Shown one piece after another: positions 1 through 5,778 of a DNA stretch of 8,670 bases. Each line of letters starts with the position of its first letter. Position 1 is the first letter of the stretch. The translations under genes and the position numbers were made by a program. Location of the stretch: assembly GCA_902462635.1 (NCBI GenBank), contig CABQCN010000035.1, positions 1-8,670 on the forward strand. The letters run 5' to 3'. The notes beneath the pieces are model-generated. The model was not told where the DNA came from and searched no databases. It saw only the letters and a program-made list of their open reading frames with translations. Source of the stretch: an uncultured Oscillospiraceae bacterium. Its GTDB lineage: Bacteria > Bacillota > Clostridia > UBA1212 > UBA1255.

Positions 1-302
1 GTGGAACGGTTCATCAAAACGATATCGTATCGGGAGGCGTCAAAGTTGCGGAATGCGTTCCATCTGTCCATTGCGTACCATAACGACATGGAACGCGGAT
101 CCAGATCGGAAGCCGTTACGGTTTCTTTTCCGGAAAGCAGGCGCCCGATTTCTTTCCCGAAGAAAGCGCCGTAATCGGGAAAATCCAAGATGCCGACGGA
201 TTTCCCGTTTTGCTGCATCGTTTCCTGTAATCTTTTGAATTGAACACTTTTTCCGCTGCCGTCGATTCCTTCGAAGGCGACAACGACCGTATGATGATCC
301 AT
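1..302 (-). CDS. tmk: Thymidylate kinase (dTMP kinase), N-terminal part, cut by window edge
   Basis: Thymidylate kinase phosphorylates dTMP to dTDP with ATP in the cytoplasm, the last step specific to dTTP synthesis. About 100 residues are visible. They start at ATG (300-302), and the protein continues beyond the left edge. The P-loop GIDGSGKS (about residues 12-19) follows strand VVVAFE, then comes FPDYG (about 41-45), and YAMDRW (about 76-81) carries the DR pair of the nucleoside-monophosphate site. The FPxYG plus YAxDR layout resembles, from memory, the Gram-positive/clostridial variant rather than the E. coli TREPGGT type. An AGGGAG ribosome binding site lies about 6 nt upstream of the start. 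The gene sits 17 bp downstream of the UspA-like gene on the same strand, with no terminator between, so the two are probably cotranscribed. The C-terminal lid is not visible, so other deoxynucleoside kinases of this fold are not fully excluded. Confidence 0.88.
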   Translation of the reverse strand, partial: MDHHTVVVAFEGIDGSGKSVQFKRLQETMQQNGKSVGILDFPDYGAFFGKEIGRLLSGKETVTASDLDPRSMSLWYAMDRWNAFRNFDASRYDIVLMNRS

Positions 303-319
303 TGTATGCTCCCTATGTA

Positions 320-712
320 TTATGATAATTTCAATGCGTTGCCGCGTGCGTCGACCGTATAAATGGGGACGTCTTTATCGAATTTCTGCAGTTGTTCCAG
401 AAAAAGATTTTTATTCCTGTCGCCGGGAACGCCGGCCACCATCGCAGCCGGTTTGACATCGCTTACCGTTTTGACAGCCGCTTCCAGCGTGTTGTCGGAA
501 TAAATTACCGTAAGCTCGGCGCTGACGCTGCGGGAAGCGTTATTCAGAGCCTCCAGATCGCTTACGGTCGTATCCCAGTCGTCTCTGATCGTCTTTTGTA
601 TGCTTGTTATCATAAGCTCGGCACAAAGCTCCTCCGCAATCCTTTTGCCGGCTCTGACGATATTGTCGCAGGCAGCGGGATTTGTAATCCAAACGAGAAC
701 GGTTTTATTCAA
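320..712 (-). CDS. Small UspA-like (universal stress protein superfamily) protein
   Basis: This 130-residue soluble protein looks like a single Rossmann-like alpha/beta domain. An N-terminal strand (TVLVWITN) is followed by a helix (IVRAGKRIAEELCAEL), a second strand, and a late strand-loop (AAMVAGVPGDRN) where UspA proteins bind ATP. The start of the domain resembles the Usp-type module of the sensor kinase KdpD. The full ATP-binding signature G-x2-G-x9-G-S/T is not clearly present, so nucleotide binding is uncertain. The start is TTG (710-712): it has an AAGGAG ribosome binding site 8 nt upstream, and an in-frame stop lies at 725-727, so no upstream start is possible. It is the first gene of a probable operon with thymidylate kinase. 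No signal peptide or membrane segment is visible. The function is unknown. The family assignment rests on fold-like pattern, not on a decisive motif. Confidence 0.7.
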   Translation of the reverse strand: MNKTVLVWITNPAACDNIVRAGKRIAEELCAELMITSIQKTIRDDWDTTVSDLEALNNASRSVSAELTVIYSDNTLEAAVKTVSDVKPAAMVAGVPGDRNKNLFLEQLQKFDKDVPIYTVDARGNALKLS

Positions 713-745
713 GATGATCGCTCCTTAATTGATCGTAACGGAATA

Positions 746-764
746 ACTTCCTCATAGAGGAAGT
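746..764. repeat. Perfect 8-bp inverted repeat overlapping the -10 and start site (candidate operator)
   Basis: ACTTCCTC (746-753) and GAGGAAGT (757-764) are perfect reverse complements separated by only 3 bases. The palindrome overlaps half of the -10 hexamer and the predicted transcription start of the usp-like operon. This is where a dimeric repressor would block initiation. If transcribed, it would instead form a hairpin at the extreme 5' end of the mRNA. With a 3-nt loop, the DNA-operator reading seems slightly more natural. I do not recognise the binding protein. Confidence 0.5.
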
Positions 765-790
765 ATACCATCCAACCCGGATTCCCGCAA
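762..790 (-). promoter_or_regulatory. Sigma-A-type promoter of the usp-like/tmk operon
   Basis: Read on the minus strand, a -35 box TTGCGG (785-790) and a -10 box TATACT (762-767) are separated by exactly 17 bp. A TG dinucleotide one base before the -10 makes it an extended -10 promoter. Transcription should start near 755, giving a leader of about 40 nt before the TTG start at 712. Confidence 0.7.
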
Positions 791-794
791 TGAT

Positions 795-817
795 ATTTTC
801 CCTGACCCCGGGAAAAT
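795..817. repeat. 8-bp hairpin between the htrA terminator and the usp-like promoter
   Basis: ATTTTCCC (795-802) and GGGAAAAT (810-817) pair perfectly around a 7-base loop. It lies just beyond the T tract of the htrA terminator and directly upstream of the usp-like -35 box. No T run follows on the minus strand, so it is not a typical second terminator in that direction. It could be a back-up 3' structure or a protein site. Confidence 0.4.
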
Positions 818-858
818 AATAAAAAACGCCGCGGCGCGTTTTGCGGCTCTGCGGCGTT
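817..858 (-). terminator. Intrinsic terminator of htrA
   Basis: On the minus strand AACGCCGC (851-858) pairs with GCGGCGTT (825-832), and the stem is followed by the T-rich tract TTTTATTATTTT. The 18-base loop is GC-rich and can pair further inside. A smaller hairpin (AGAGAA, 864-869, with TTCTCT, 874-879) lies between the htrA stop codon and this terminator. Confidence 0.8.
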
Positions 859-886
859 AGGAGAGAGAAGGCGTTCTCTTATATCA

Positions 887-2245
887 TTATTGGAATGAGA
901 TCGTAAGGTCTATATAACTGCCGACCCATTTCTGTGAAAAACCGCTCCGCTCCAGAGTCAGCCTGTATACTTTGGCGGAAACGGTATCTCCGGCCTTGCA
1001 GGTTTTCTTTGCGTTGATCAGATCCGAGGTAGAAGTGATGTCGCTGCCGTTGAAGTTCGTAAGGATGTCGTCCGTTTCAAATCCCGCCGCTTCTGCGGGG
1101 CTGCCGGAAGCCACGCTGCTGACGACGATTCCCGCCGGATATCCCTGCTTCTGCAGCGCTGCGGCCGTAAAATTTTCATTGAATTCCAGTCCGAGGTAAA
1201 TACTGGAAGAAGAACCGTTCTGGATGATATCGTCGCAGATTTTGACCGCGTCGTTGACCGGAATGGCAAAGCCCATTCCCTCGTAGCCTGTTTGTACGAG
1301 CTTCACGCTGTTGACGCCGATCAGCCTGCCGTTGATGTCGCATAACGCGCCGCCGGAGTTGCCGGGATTGATCGCAGCGTCCGTTCGGATCAGCTTCAGA
1401 TTTTCATACGACCCTTCGGTCTGAATAGAGCGGTTGAGGCCGCTGATGATCCCCTGGCTCGTGGAACCCATGAAATCGAGACCGCCGGGGTTTCCGATTG
1501 CGATTGCAGTATCGCCGACATTGATGGAATCCGAATCCCCGATTTCGATCGGCGTCAAACCTGCCGCATCGATTTTGATTACGGCCAGGTCGGAACTCTG
1601 GTCGTATCCGACTACGGTTCCCGTATATTCTTCGGAAGCATTCTGATTTAAATATACGGTCATCGTCGAATTCGGATTCTTTTCTCCGGAAGAAGTCAGC
1701 ATATTTTGAATGACATGATAGTTGGTAATGATATAACCGTCGCTCGTATAAATAATGCCGGAACCTTCTCCGCTGGATTCATAATCGCCGTAAGGCCCGT
1801 AGCTCGTCACCGTGGTAACTTTGATCCCGACGATGGAAGGGCTGACCTTCTTGGCGACGGCGGTTGCGGGAGACGTTACGTTTTCTACGTTGATCGTAAC
1901 GTCTCCGCCGCCATTGTTAGAAGAAGTAGATGTATTGACAGCGTTCGGGTTGCTCGCGGAGGGGTTTGCCGGAGTTGTCTCGAGGTCGCTGCCGTTGGAT
2001 TTGTAATGTTGGTAGAGCGCGAATGAGCCTGTGGAGACGAGGCCGCCTAATAAGCTGCAAACGATACAGAGCACCGCGACCATACGGGCACGCATCGGGG
2101 GCCTGCCGCCGCTCTTTTGCGGCGCGGCGGGAATCTTATTTTCCGCGGGCGGCAGGATCACGGTGCTGCTCTGCGTAAAAGCTTCGTTTTCCTTCTGCGG
2201 TTCTGTTGTATTGTCGTTATGATTGAATTCATTGTAATTTTCCAT
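887..2245 (-). CDS. htrA: Membrane-anchored HtrA/DegP-like serine protease with PDZ domain
   Basis: This is a quality-control serine protease that degrades misfolded proteins outside the membrane. With the ATG at 2243-2245 it has 452 residues. A Pro/Gln-rich cytoplasmic tail (1-50) is followed by one membrane segment (about 54-77), a Ser/Asn-rich linker (about 84-115), a trypsin-like domain (about 125-345) and one PDZ domain (about 350-450). The catalytic triad is complete: His177 in NYHV, Asp219 in SSDLAVIK and Ser297 in GNSGGA. This is the usual architecture of Gram-positive HtrA/YkdA/YvtA proteins. A GTG three codons upstream (2252-2254) is also open, but the AGAAAGG ribosome binding site is only 2 nt from it and about 11 nt from the ATG, so I prefer the ATG. 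The gene is a single transcription unit with its own promoter and terminator. Its upstream region is shared with a divergent wall deacetylase and holds an 11-bp repeat array, suggesting envelope-stress control. Confidence 0.95.
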   Translation of the reverse strand: MENYNEFNHNDNTTEPQKENEAFTQSSTVILPPAENKIPAAPQKSGGRPPMRARMVAVLCIVCSLLGGLVSTGSFALYQHYKSNGSDLETTPANPSASNPNAVNTSTSSNNGGGDVTINVENVTSPATAVAKKVSPSIVGIKVTTVTSYGPYGDYESSGEGSGIIYTSDGYIITNYHVIQNMLTSSGEKNPNSTMTVYLNQNASEEYTGTVVGYDQSSDLAVIKIDAAGLTPIEIGDSDSINVGDTAIAIGNPGGLDFMGSTSQGIISGLNRSIQTEGSYENLKLIRTDAAINPGNSGGALCDINGRLIGVNSVKLVQTGYEGMGFAIPVNDAVKICDDIIQNGSSSSIYLGLEFNENFTAAALQKQGYPAGIVVSSVASGSPAEAAGFETDDILTNFNGSDITSTSDLINAKKTCKAGDTVSAKVYRLTLERSGFSQKWVGSYIDLTISFQ

Positions 2246-2279
2246 TGGATACACAACCTTTCTGCGTTTTTATGCCCAT

Positions 2280-2308
2280 AGTATAAAAGGGGTCTGTGTC
2301 AAATCTGG
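2280..2308 (-). promoter_or_regulatory. htrA promoter: good -10, no -35, activator-type
   Basis: On the minus strand a TATACT -10 box lies at 2280-2285, giving a leader of about 28 nt before the ATG. At 17-bp spacing the -35 position (2303-2308) reads CCAGAT, which does not match the consensus. Two units of the 11-bp array occupy the -35 region instead. This layout matches class II promoters activated by OmpR/PhoB-family regulators, where the activator's boxes end about 10 bp before the -10. Confidence 0.55.
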
Positions 2309-2349
2309 GGCGTGCCTGTAGCAAATCTGTAGTTTTATTGTAATACATA
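2295..2349. repeat. Array of five phased 11-bp units (TGTAGCAAATC-like), candidate response-regulator binding site
   Basis: On the plus strand, units begin at 2295, 2306, 2317, 2328 and 2339, exactly 11 bp apart. Their first six bases are TGTGTC, TGGGGC, TGTAGC, TGTAGT and TGTAAT. The units at 2295 and 2317 agree at 9 of 11 positions (both end CAAATC), and the second unit is the most degenerate. Direct repeats at one helical turn are typical of winged-helix OmpR/PhoB-family regulators. The known WalR (YycF) box is TGTWAH-N5-TGTWAH. The last unit fits a WalR half-site exactly, and the third and fourth deviate by a G at position 5. The array fills the whole space between the htrA -10 and the deacetylase promoter. 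Confidence 0.65.
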
Positions 2350-2377
2350 AATTGCGGCGGCCGGACATATTTATGAT
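2349..2377 (+). promoter_or_regulatory. Possible promoter of the polysaccharide deacetylase gene
   Basis: A TATGAT -10 candidate lies at 2372-2377. The -35 position at 17-bp spacing (2349-2354, AAATTG) is poor. The last two units of the 11-bp array end immediately upstream, where an activator could compensate for the weak -35. The leader to the start codon would be about 30 nt. Confidence 0.35.
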
Positions 2378-2415
2378 ATGAAAAGCGAAACGAAACAAAC
2401 GGAGAAGAATGGAAA

Positions 2416-3192
2416 ATGAAAATCGCATATATCAGGCACGGAAAGATAAAATTGATTGTATTTGCCGTATTGATCGGACTCCTGGCAATCTTCGCGCTCT
2501 ACAGCGCCGGGCATTCCGCCGCCCAGAACGTATCGAAAGCCGCGTCCGCGAAACTGCCGATCTATTGCACGGATAATGAAAACCGGGAAATCGCGCTTAC
2601 CATAAATTGTGCGTGGGGAGCGGACGATATCGAAGACATTCTGAATACGCTGGACCGTTACGGCGTCAAGGCCAGCTTTTTCGTACTCGGCACCTGGGCG
2701 GAACAATATCCGGAAAAACTCAAAATGATTTATGAAAGAGGACATGAAATAGGAAACCATTCTTATTCGCATAAACTCCCTTCGAAATCTACAGAAGCGC
2801 AGCTGGCGGAAGAAATTGACAAATGCAGCGACGCAGTCGAGAAAATTATCGGCATCCGCCCGGAATTATACCGCGCGCCTTCCGGGGACATCACGGATAC
2901 CGTATTGAACCTGTCGGAAGCGCGGGGCATGTATAATATTAAATGGTCCGTGGATTCGATCGACTGGCGCAAAGATATGACAAGAGACAATATTATAAAC
3001 CGCGTTCTCGGCAGAACGTCCTCCGGCAGTATCCTTCTGTTCCATAATGATACGCAATATACAAAAGATGTTTTGCCGGAAATCATAGACCGTCTCCAAA
3101 AAGAAGATTATAAATTTGTAACGGTTTCTTCTTTAATATATAAAACGGATTTTTATATTGACAATACGGGAAAACAGTGCCGTGCAAAATAA
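2416..3192 (+). CDS. Membrane-anchored polysaccharide deacetylase (CE4/NodB domain)
   Basis: The 258-residue protein has a basic N-terminus and one membrane anchor (about 11-31), followed by an external NodB-homology domain (about 57-245). CE4 enzymes remove acetyl groups from N-acetylated sugars, often peptidoglycan. Motif 2, the metal-binding HSYSH (115-119), motif 3, RAPSG (153-157), motif 4, DSIDW (180-184), and motif 5, LLFH (207-210), are all present. Motif 1, normally TFDD, reads TINCAW (62-67), so the usual catalytic Asp is Asn64 and the second Asp is Cys65. From memory an N-C-A-W form recurs in clostridial relatives, so this is probably a subfamily trait, but activity is not certain. 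The start ATG has GGAG about 11 nt upstream. An out-of-frame ATG at 2409 lies closer to it. The gene is divergent from htrA. No terminator is visible before the ssb promoter, so some read-through into ssb is likely. Confidence 0.9.
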   Translation: MKIAYIRHGKIKLIVFAVLIGLLAIFALYSAGHSAAQNVSKAASAKLPIYCTDNENREIALTINCAWGADDIEDILNTLDRYGVKASFFVLGTWAEQYPEKLKMIYERGHEIGNHSYSHKLPSKSTEAQLAEEIDKCSDAVEKIIGIRPELYRAPSGDITDTVLNLSEARGMYNIKWSVDSIDWRKDMTRDNIINRVLGRTSSGSILLFHNDTQYTKDVLPEIIDRLQKEDYKFVTVSSLIYKTDFYIDNTGKQCRAK

Positions 3193-3196
3193 AATA

Positions 3197-3225
3197 TTGT
3201 ATTTATTTTCTCGATATAATATAAT
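3197..3225 (+). promoter_or_regulatory. Sigma-A-type promoter of the two-domain SSB gene
   Basis: TTGTAT (3197-3202) and TATAAT (3220-3225) are exactly 17 bp apart. A second overlapping TATAAT sits at 3215-3220. The -35 begins 5 bp after the deacetylase stop codon. The predicted start near 3232 leaves a leader of about 100 nt with a GC-rich patch (3280-3297, CGCGG/CCGCG able to pair). A weaker second -10 (TATACT, 3262-3267) is possible. Confidence 0.65.
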
Positions 3226-3330
3226 CAGCAAACGGCGGTTATAAAATACTCGTACCGTTAATATACTGATAGCAGATAGGCGCGGCGCCGACCGCGTTAG
3301 ATACTGAAGAAATTTGAGAGGTGTAATATT

Positions 3331-3984
3331 GTGGTAAACAGCAAATGCGAAAGCAATGTAGCCACCGTGTCCGGTAAAATCGTTACGGAACCCGTATTCG
3401 GGCATGAGATTTATGGAGAGGGCTTTTACTATTTTGATATCCAAGTCAGAAGACTAAGCGAAAGCTACGACATTATACCGATCACCGTATCCGAGCGCCT
3501 TGCGGATTGTTCCGAATATAAAGTAGGAAGATATGTTGAAGTCGACGGGCAGTTCCGATCCTATAACGCTATGCAGGAGAACGGTTCCACGAAACTGATG
3601 CTCACCGTATTTGCAAGAGACGTGATCTTTTACGACGATGCGACGCGGGATACGGACCTCAACTGCGTTGAATTGAACGGCTTTATTTGCAAGCCGCCGA
3701 TTTACCGGACGACGCCGTTCAACCGGGAAATCACGGATTTTTTGCTGGCGGTGAACAGATCCTATAATAAATCGGACTATATCCCTTGTATCGCTTGGGG
3801 CAGAAACGCCAGATTTTGCGGAAAACGTTCGGTTGGCGAGAATGTAAGAGTTACGGGACGGATGCAGAGCCGTACGTATCAGAAAAAACAGCCGGATGGC
3901 ACCGTCCTCGATAAAGTTGCGTATGAAGTTTCCGTTTCGCAGATCGAAATCAATAAAAAGGACGATCCGGAACCTGCAGAATAA
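3331..3984 (+). CDS. Single-stranded DNA-binding protein with two tandem OB folds
   Basis: This 217-residue protein reads as two SSB-like OB domains in series. OB1 spans about residues 8-102 (VATVSGKIVTEPVF, then VGRYVEVDGQFRSY). OB2 spans about 110-207 (LNGFICKPPIYRTTPFNREI, LLAVNRSYNKSDYIPCIAWG, then VGENVRVTGRMQSR). OB2 is the more typical SSB/PriB-like half, while OB1 is more divergent. Canonical bacterial SSB has one OB fold, a long Gly/Gln-rich linker and a DDDIPF tip. Here the linker and tip are absent, although a short acidic end (DDPEPAE) remains. From memory, such two-domain proteins are common in Clostridia and annotated as SSB. It is probably an accessory ssDNA-binding protein, not the replicative SSB. 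The start is GTG, supported by GAGAGGTG 7 nt upstream. It is transcribed from its own promoter and terminates before a convergent sigma gene. Confidence 0.85.
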   Translation: MVNSKCESNVATVSGKIVTEPVFGHEIYGEGFYYFDIQVRRLSESYDIIPITVSERLADCSEYKVGRYVEVDGQFRSYNAMQENGSTKLMLTVFARDVIFYDDATRDTDLNCVELNGFICKPPIYRTTPFNREITDFLLAVNRSYNKSDYIPCIAWGRNARFCGKRSVGENVRVTGRMQSRTYQKKQPDGTVLDKVAYEVSVSQIEINKKDDPEPAE

Positions 3985-4008
3985 GGCATCATAGAACAGT
4001 ATCTCAGG

Positions 4009-4058
4009 CTGCCGCTTTCCCCGTTTGCGCTCCCTGGGGCGCAGTACCAAAGCGGCAG
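4009..4058. repeat. 50-bp extended inverted repeat after the ssb gene
   Basis: CTGCCGCTTT (4009-4018) is the perfect reverse complement of AAAGCGGCAG (4049-4058). Inside, TGCGC (4026-4030) pairs with GCGCA (4039-4043), and CCC with GGG in between. The result is a long two-tier hairpin 24 bp after the ssb stop codon. No T run follows on either strand, so it is not itself a classic terminator. It may protect the mRNA 3' end, be a REP-like element or mark an old insertion edge. Confidence 0.6.
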
Positions 4059-4067
4059 AGAAAAGCA

Positions 4068-4110
4068 TCCCCGAACCGGAAAACCGATTCGGGGAAAATC
4101 TTTATTTTTT
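4068..4110 (+). terminator. Intrinsic terminator of ssb, probably bidirectional
   Basis: TCCCCGAA plus CGG (4068-4079) pairs with CCG plus TTCGGGGA (4084-4095) around an AAAA loop, with one C/A mismatch. On the plus strand it is followed by ATCTTTATTTTTTT, a strong T tract that overlaps the last codons of the convergent gene. On the minus strand a short TGCTTTTCT follows, so it may also stop the fused sigma gene. Confidence 0.8.
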
Positions 4111-5778
4111 TACTGTGATGAAGGTCCCCTCTGGACCGGTTCTGTTCTTCGGCGGTATCAGCAGCCCCTCCTTGATACATTCTTCTACTGCGCTATGCAG
4201 CAAACGAGCACTGGCAATCAGAGAATTGTAATATTGATATTCGTCAATCAAATGCTTCGGAATTTGTTTTTTCATGTATGCCGCAATATCTCTGGCAATT
4301 TTTTCGGCAATCCGTTTGGAATCACCGTCAAAATCTGAGAGCAGATTATAAAAAGCGGACTGATCTTCTTCTTTAAACACCAATATCCGTGGCTCAAGCG
4401 TACTGTCGTTTTTGCAAAGATAGCCGCATTCTATGGCCTTTGCGGCAATTTCCTTTTCTGCTTCGGATAAGGAATCCACATCAAGTCCTCCGATCGAACG
4501 GATCGTCAGCAGAATTTGAGGATCGGTAGAGAGATTGTGTCCGCACCCGAAATGCTTTTCAATACGGTCACTGTAAATATTAGAAAAAAACACGCGTGCG
4601 TAACCGCATAAACCATTTGCCGTTACGCCGTCACATCCATAGAAGCCCATATTAAGAACTTCATTTTCGTGGACGACGATAGCTACCGTTGTAAAATCGC
4701 GTTTTACCGGTGTAACATCTGAGAAATACTGTTCAGAAAGAATCTTATTGACATGCTCATTGATACTCCAAACCACACTGGATAGAAGAGACCACAAAAT
4801 AAATTTTATATCCTGCTGCTTGTTCAAAAACGGAAAAGACAGGATTTTATCCCTACTGTTTTGAATAGCTGTTTTTAAACAAGTACCAAATTCTTTCAGA
4901 TATTTTTCACAGATGCTGTTTGCTTCGTCATACTCCTTCGCTTCTGCAATCAGAATGTTGGAAATATACTTCCCGTTGCCAAGCTTCCGTAATAGCCCGT
5001 AGCTGCCGTTTACACCTTTACATTGAATCTCTATTTCATTTTCCACATACAGCATCGGAACACCGAGCGCCTCTGAAAGTTCTTTCGCGGTTTTGGCCTC
5101 GTCTTTGCATAGAAAGATCAGATTCTGTGACAGCAGACGTTCTCTGGCTTTCTCGCTTGGGTCGTTTCCTATGGGGTTGCCTGTGCCGATAAATTGCAAA
5201 TTCACCGGTTTTAGGGACAAATTTATATTTTCCATTTTCTGCACCTCTTTCTTAATAATATTACGGGCGGAAAACAATCGTTGCTTTACCGTAGTTTGGG
5301 AAATGCCGAGCGACCTTGCAATTTCCGCGATTTTCATTTCTTCCAAATAATACAGAACCATAACGTCTCGATAAATCTTGGAAAGAAAGGAAATCTCTTT
5401 CATAATGCGGGACAACTGCGCTGCTTCCTCTTGCTTCTCCAGATAATCTTCAATTGGGGATTCCGTCATGTTCAAGATATGATCGGAATATTCTGCGTCT
5501 ATTACAGCATCGGCATGCGTTTTTCGCTTCTCACAATAGTCTGCATACGTTCGATGCGCTACCGTCCAGACAAAAGGGTAAAAATTTTCGATTTCTCTGT
5601 TACTTTGAACCGTGCGTAAAACGGAAAGGATTATTTCAGAGCATAAATCCTCCGCTTCATGCGATGTGCGGCAGCGGTGATACGCATATCCATAGAGCTT
5701 ATCCAGGAAAGTCTTATCGGAAAGCATTTTGATTGTTTCGTCCGTTTTCATAATCTGTATCTGCTTTGCTCCATTCAT
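4102..5778 (-). CDS. ECF-like sigma factor fused to a winged helix and a large unknown C-terminal domain
   Basis: The 558-residue protein begins like a sigma factor of the ECF type. Region 2 lies at about 25-90 (LYGYAYHRCRTSHEAEDLC, then FVWTVAHRTYADY). Region 4 lies at about 122-180, with the helix-turn-helix KIAEIARSLGISQTTVKQRL (149-168). ECF factors usually end near here, at about 160-200 residues. This one continues with a predicted winged helix (about 205-280: TAKELSEALGVPMLYVENEI, then LLRKLGNGKYISN). A roughly 280-residue domain I do not recognise follows, with cysteines in GC(382)DG, LC(391)G, GC(412)GH and EC(451)GYLC(455). No membrane segment is clear. I chose the ATG at 5776-5778 because AGGTG lies 8 nt upstream. 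A TTG at 5806-5808 is open but lacks such a site. No anti-sigma gene is adjacent, so regulation may be built in. The gene is more AT-rich (33-40% GC in two sampled stretches) than its neighbours, suggesting transfer. Target genes are unknown. Confidence 0.8.
   Translation of the reverse strand: MNGAKQIQIMKTDETIKMLSDKTFLDKLYGYAYHRCRTSHEAEDLCSEIILSVLRTVQSNREIENFYPFVWTVAHRTYADYCEKRKTHADAVIDAEYSDHILNMTESPIEDYLEKQEEAAQLSRIMKEISFLSKIYRDVMVLYYLEEMKIAEIARSLGISQTTVKQRLFSARNIIKKEVQKMENINLSLKPVNLQFIGTGNPIGNDPSEKARERLLSQNLIFLCKDEAKTAKELSEALGVPMLYVENEIEIQCKGVNGSYGLLRKLGNGKYISNILIAEAKEYDEANSICEKYLKEFGTCLKTAIQNSRDKILSFPFLNKQQDIKFILWSLLSSVVWSINEHVNKILSEQYFSDVTPVKRDFTTVAIVVHENEVLNMGFYGCDGVTANGLCGYARVFFSNIYSDRIEKHFGCGHNLSTDPQILLTIRSIGGLDVDSLSEAEKEIAAKAIECGYLCKNDSTLEPRILVFKEEDQSAFYNLLSDFDGDSKRIAEKIARDIAAYMKKQIPKHLIDEYQYYNSLIASARLLHSAVEECIKEGLLIPPKNRTGPEGTFITVKK

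Noticed and set aside
392..757. 121-codon plus-strand frame opposite the usp-like gene
   Set aside because: It is antisense to a gene with a good ribosome binding site and promoter, and its product shows no recognisable pattern.
1706..2026. Plus-strand frames of up to 106 codons inside htrA
   Set aside because: The htrA frame has an intact triad and domain order. These frames are antisense artefacts of its GC-rich codons.
2252..2254. GTG as the htrA start codon
   Set aside because: The AGAAAGG ribosome binding site is only 2 nt from it, while the ATG three codons later is at a more workable distance.
2297..2302. Perfect TTGACA as the -35 box of htrA
   Set aside because: It lies only 11 bp from the TATACT -10, too close for sigma-A. 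It is better explained as part of the 11-bp array.
2295..2349. CRISPR-like array or tandem-repeat locus
   Set aside because: Units are 11 bp without spacers, lie in a promoter gap and are degenerate, which fits regulator boxes, not CRISPR repeats.
3193..3330. Riboswitch or T-box in the long ssb leader
   Set aside because: Apart from a short GC-rich hairpin I see no conserved aptamer core, T-box sequence or terminator/antiterminator pair.
3454..4068. 204-codon open frame on the minus strand antisense to ssb
   Set aside because: It overlaps the convincing two-OB SSB almost completely, has arginine/phenylalanine-rich text without motifs, and crosses the inverted repeat after ssb.
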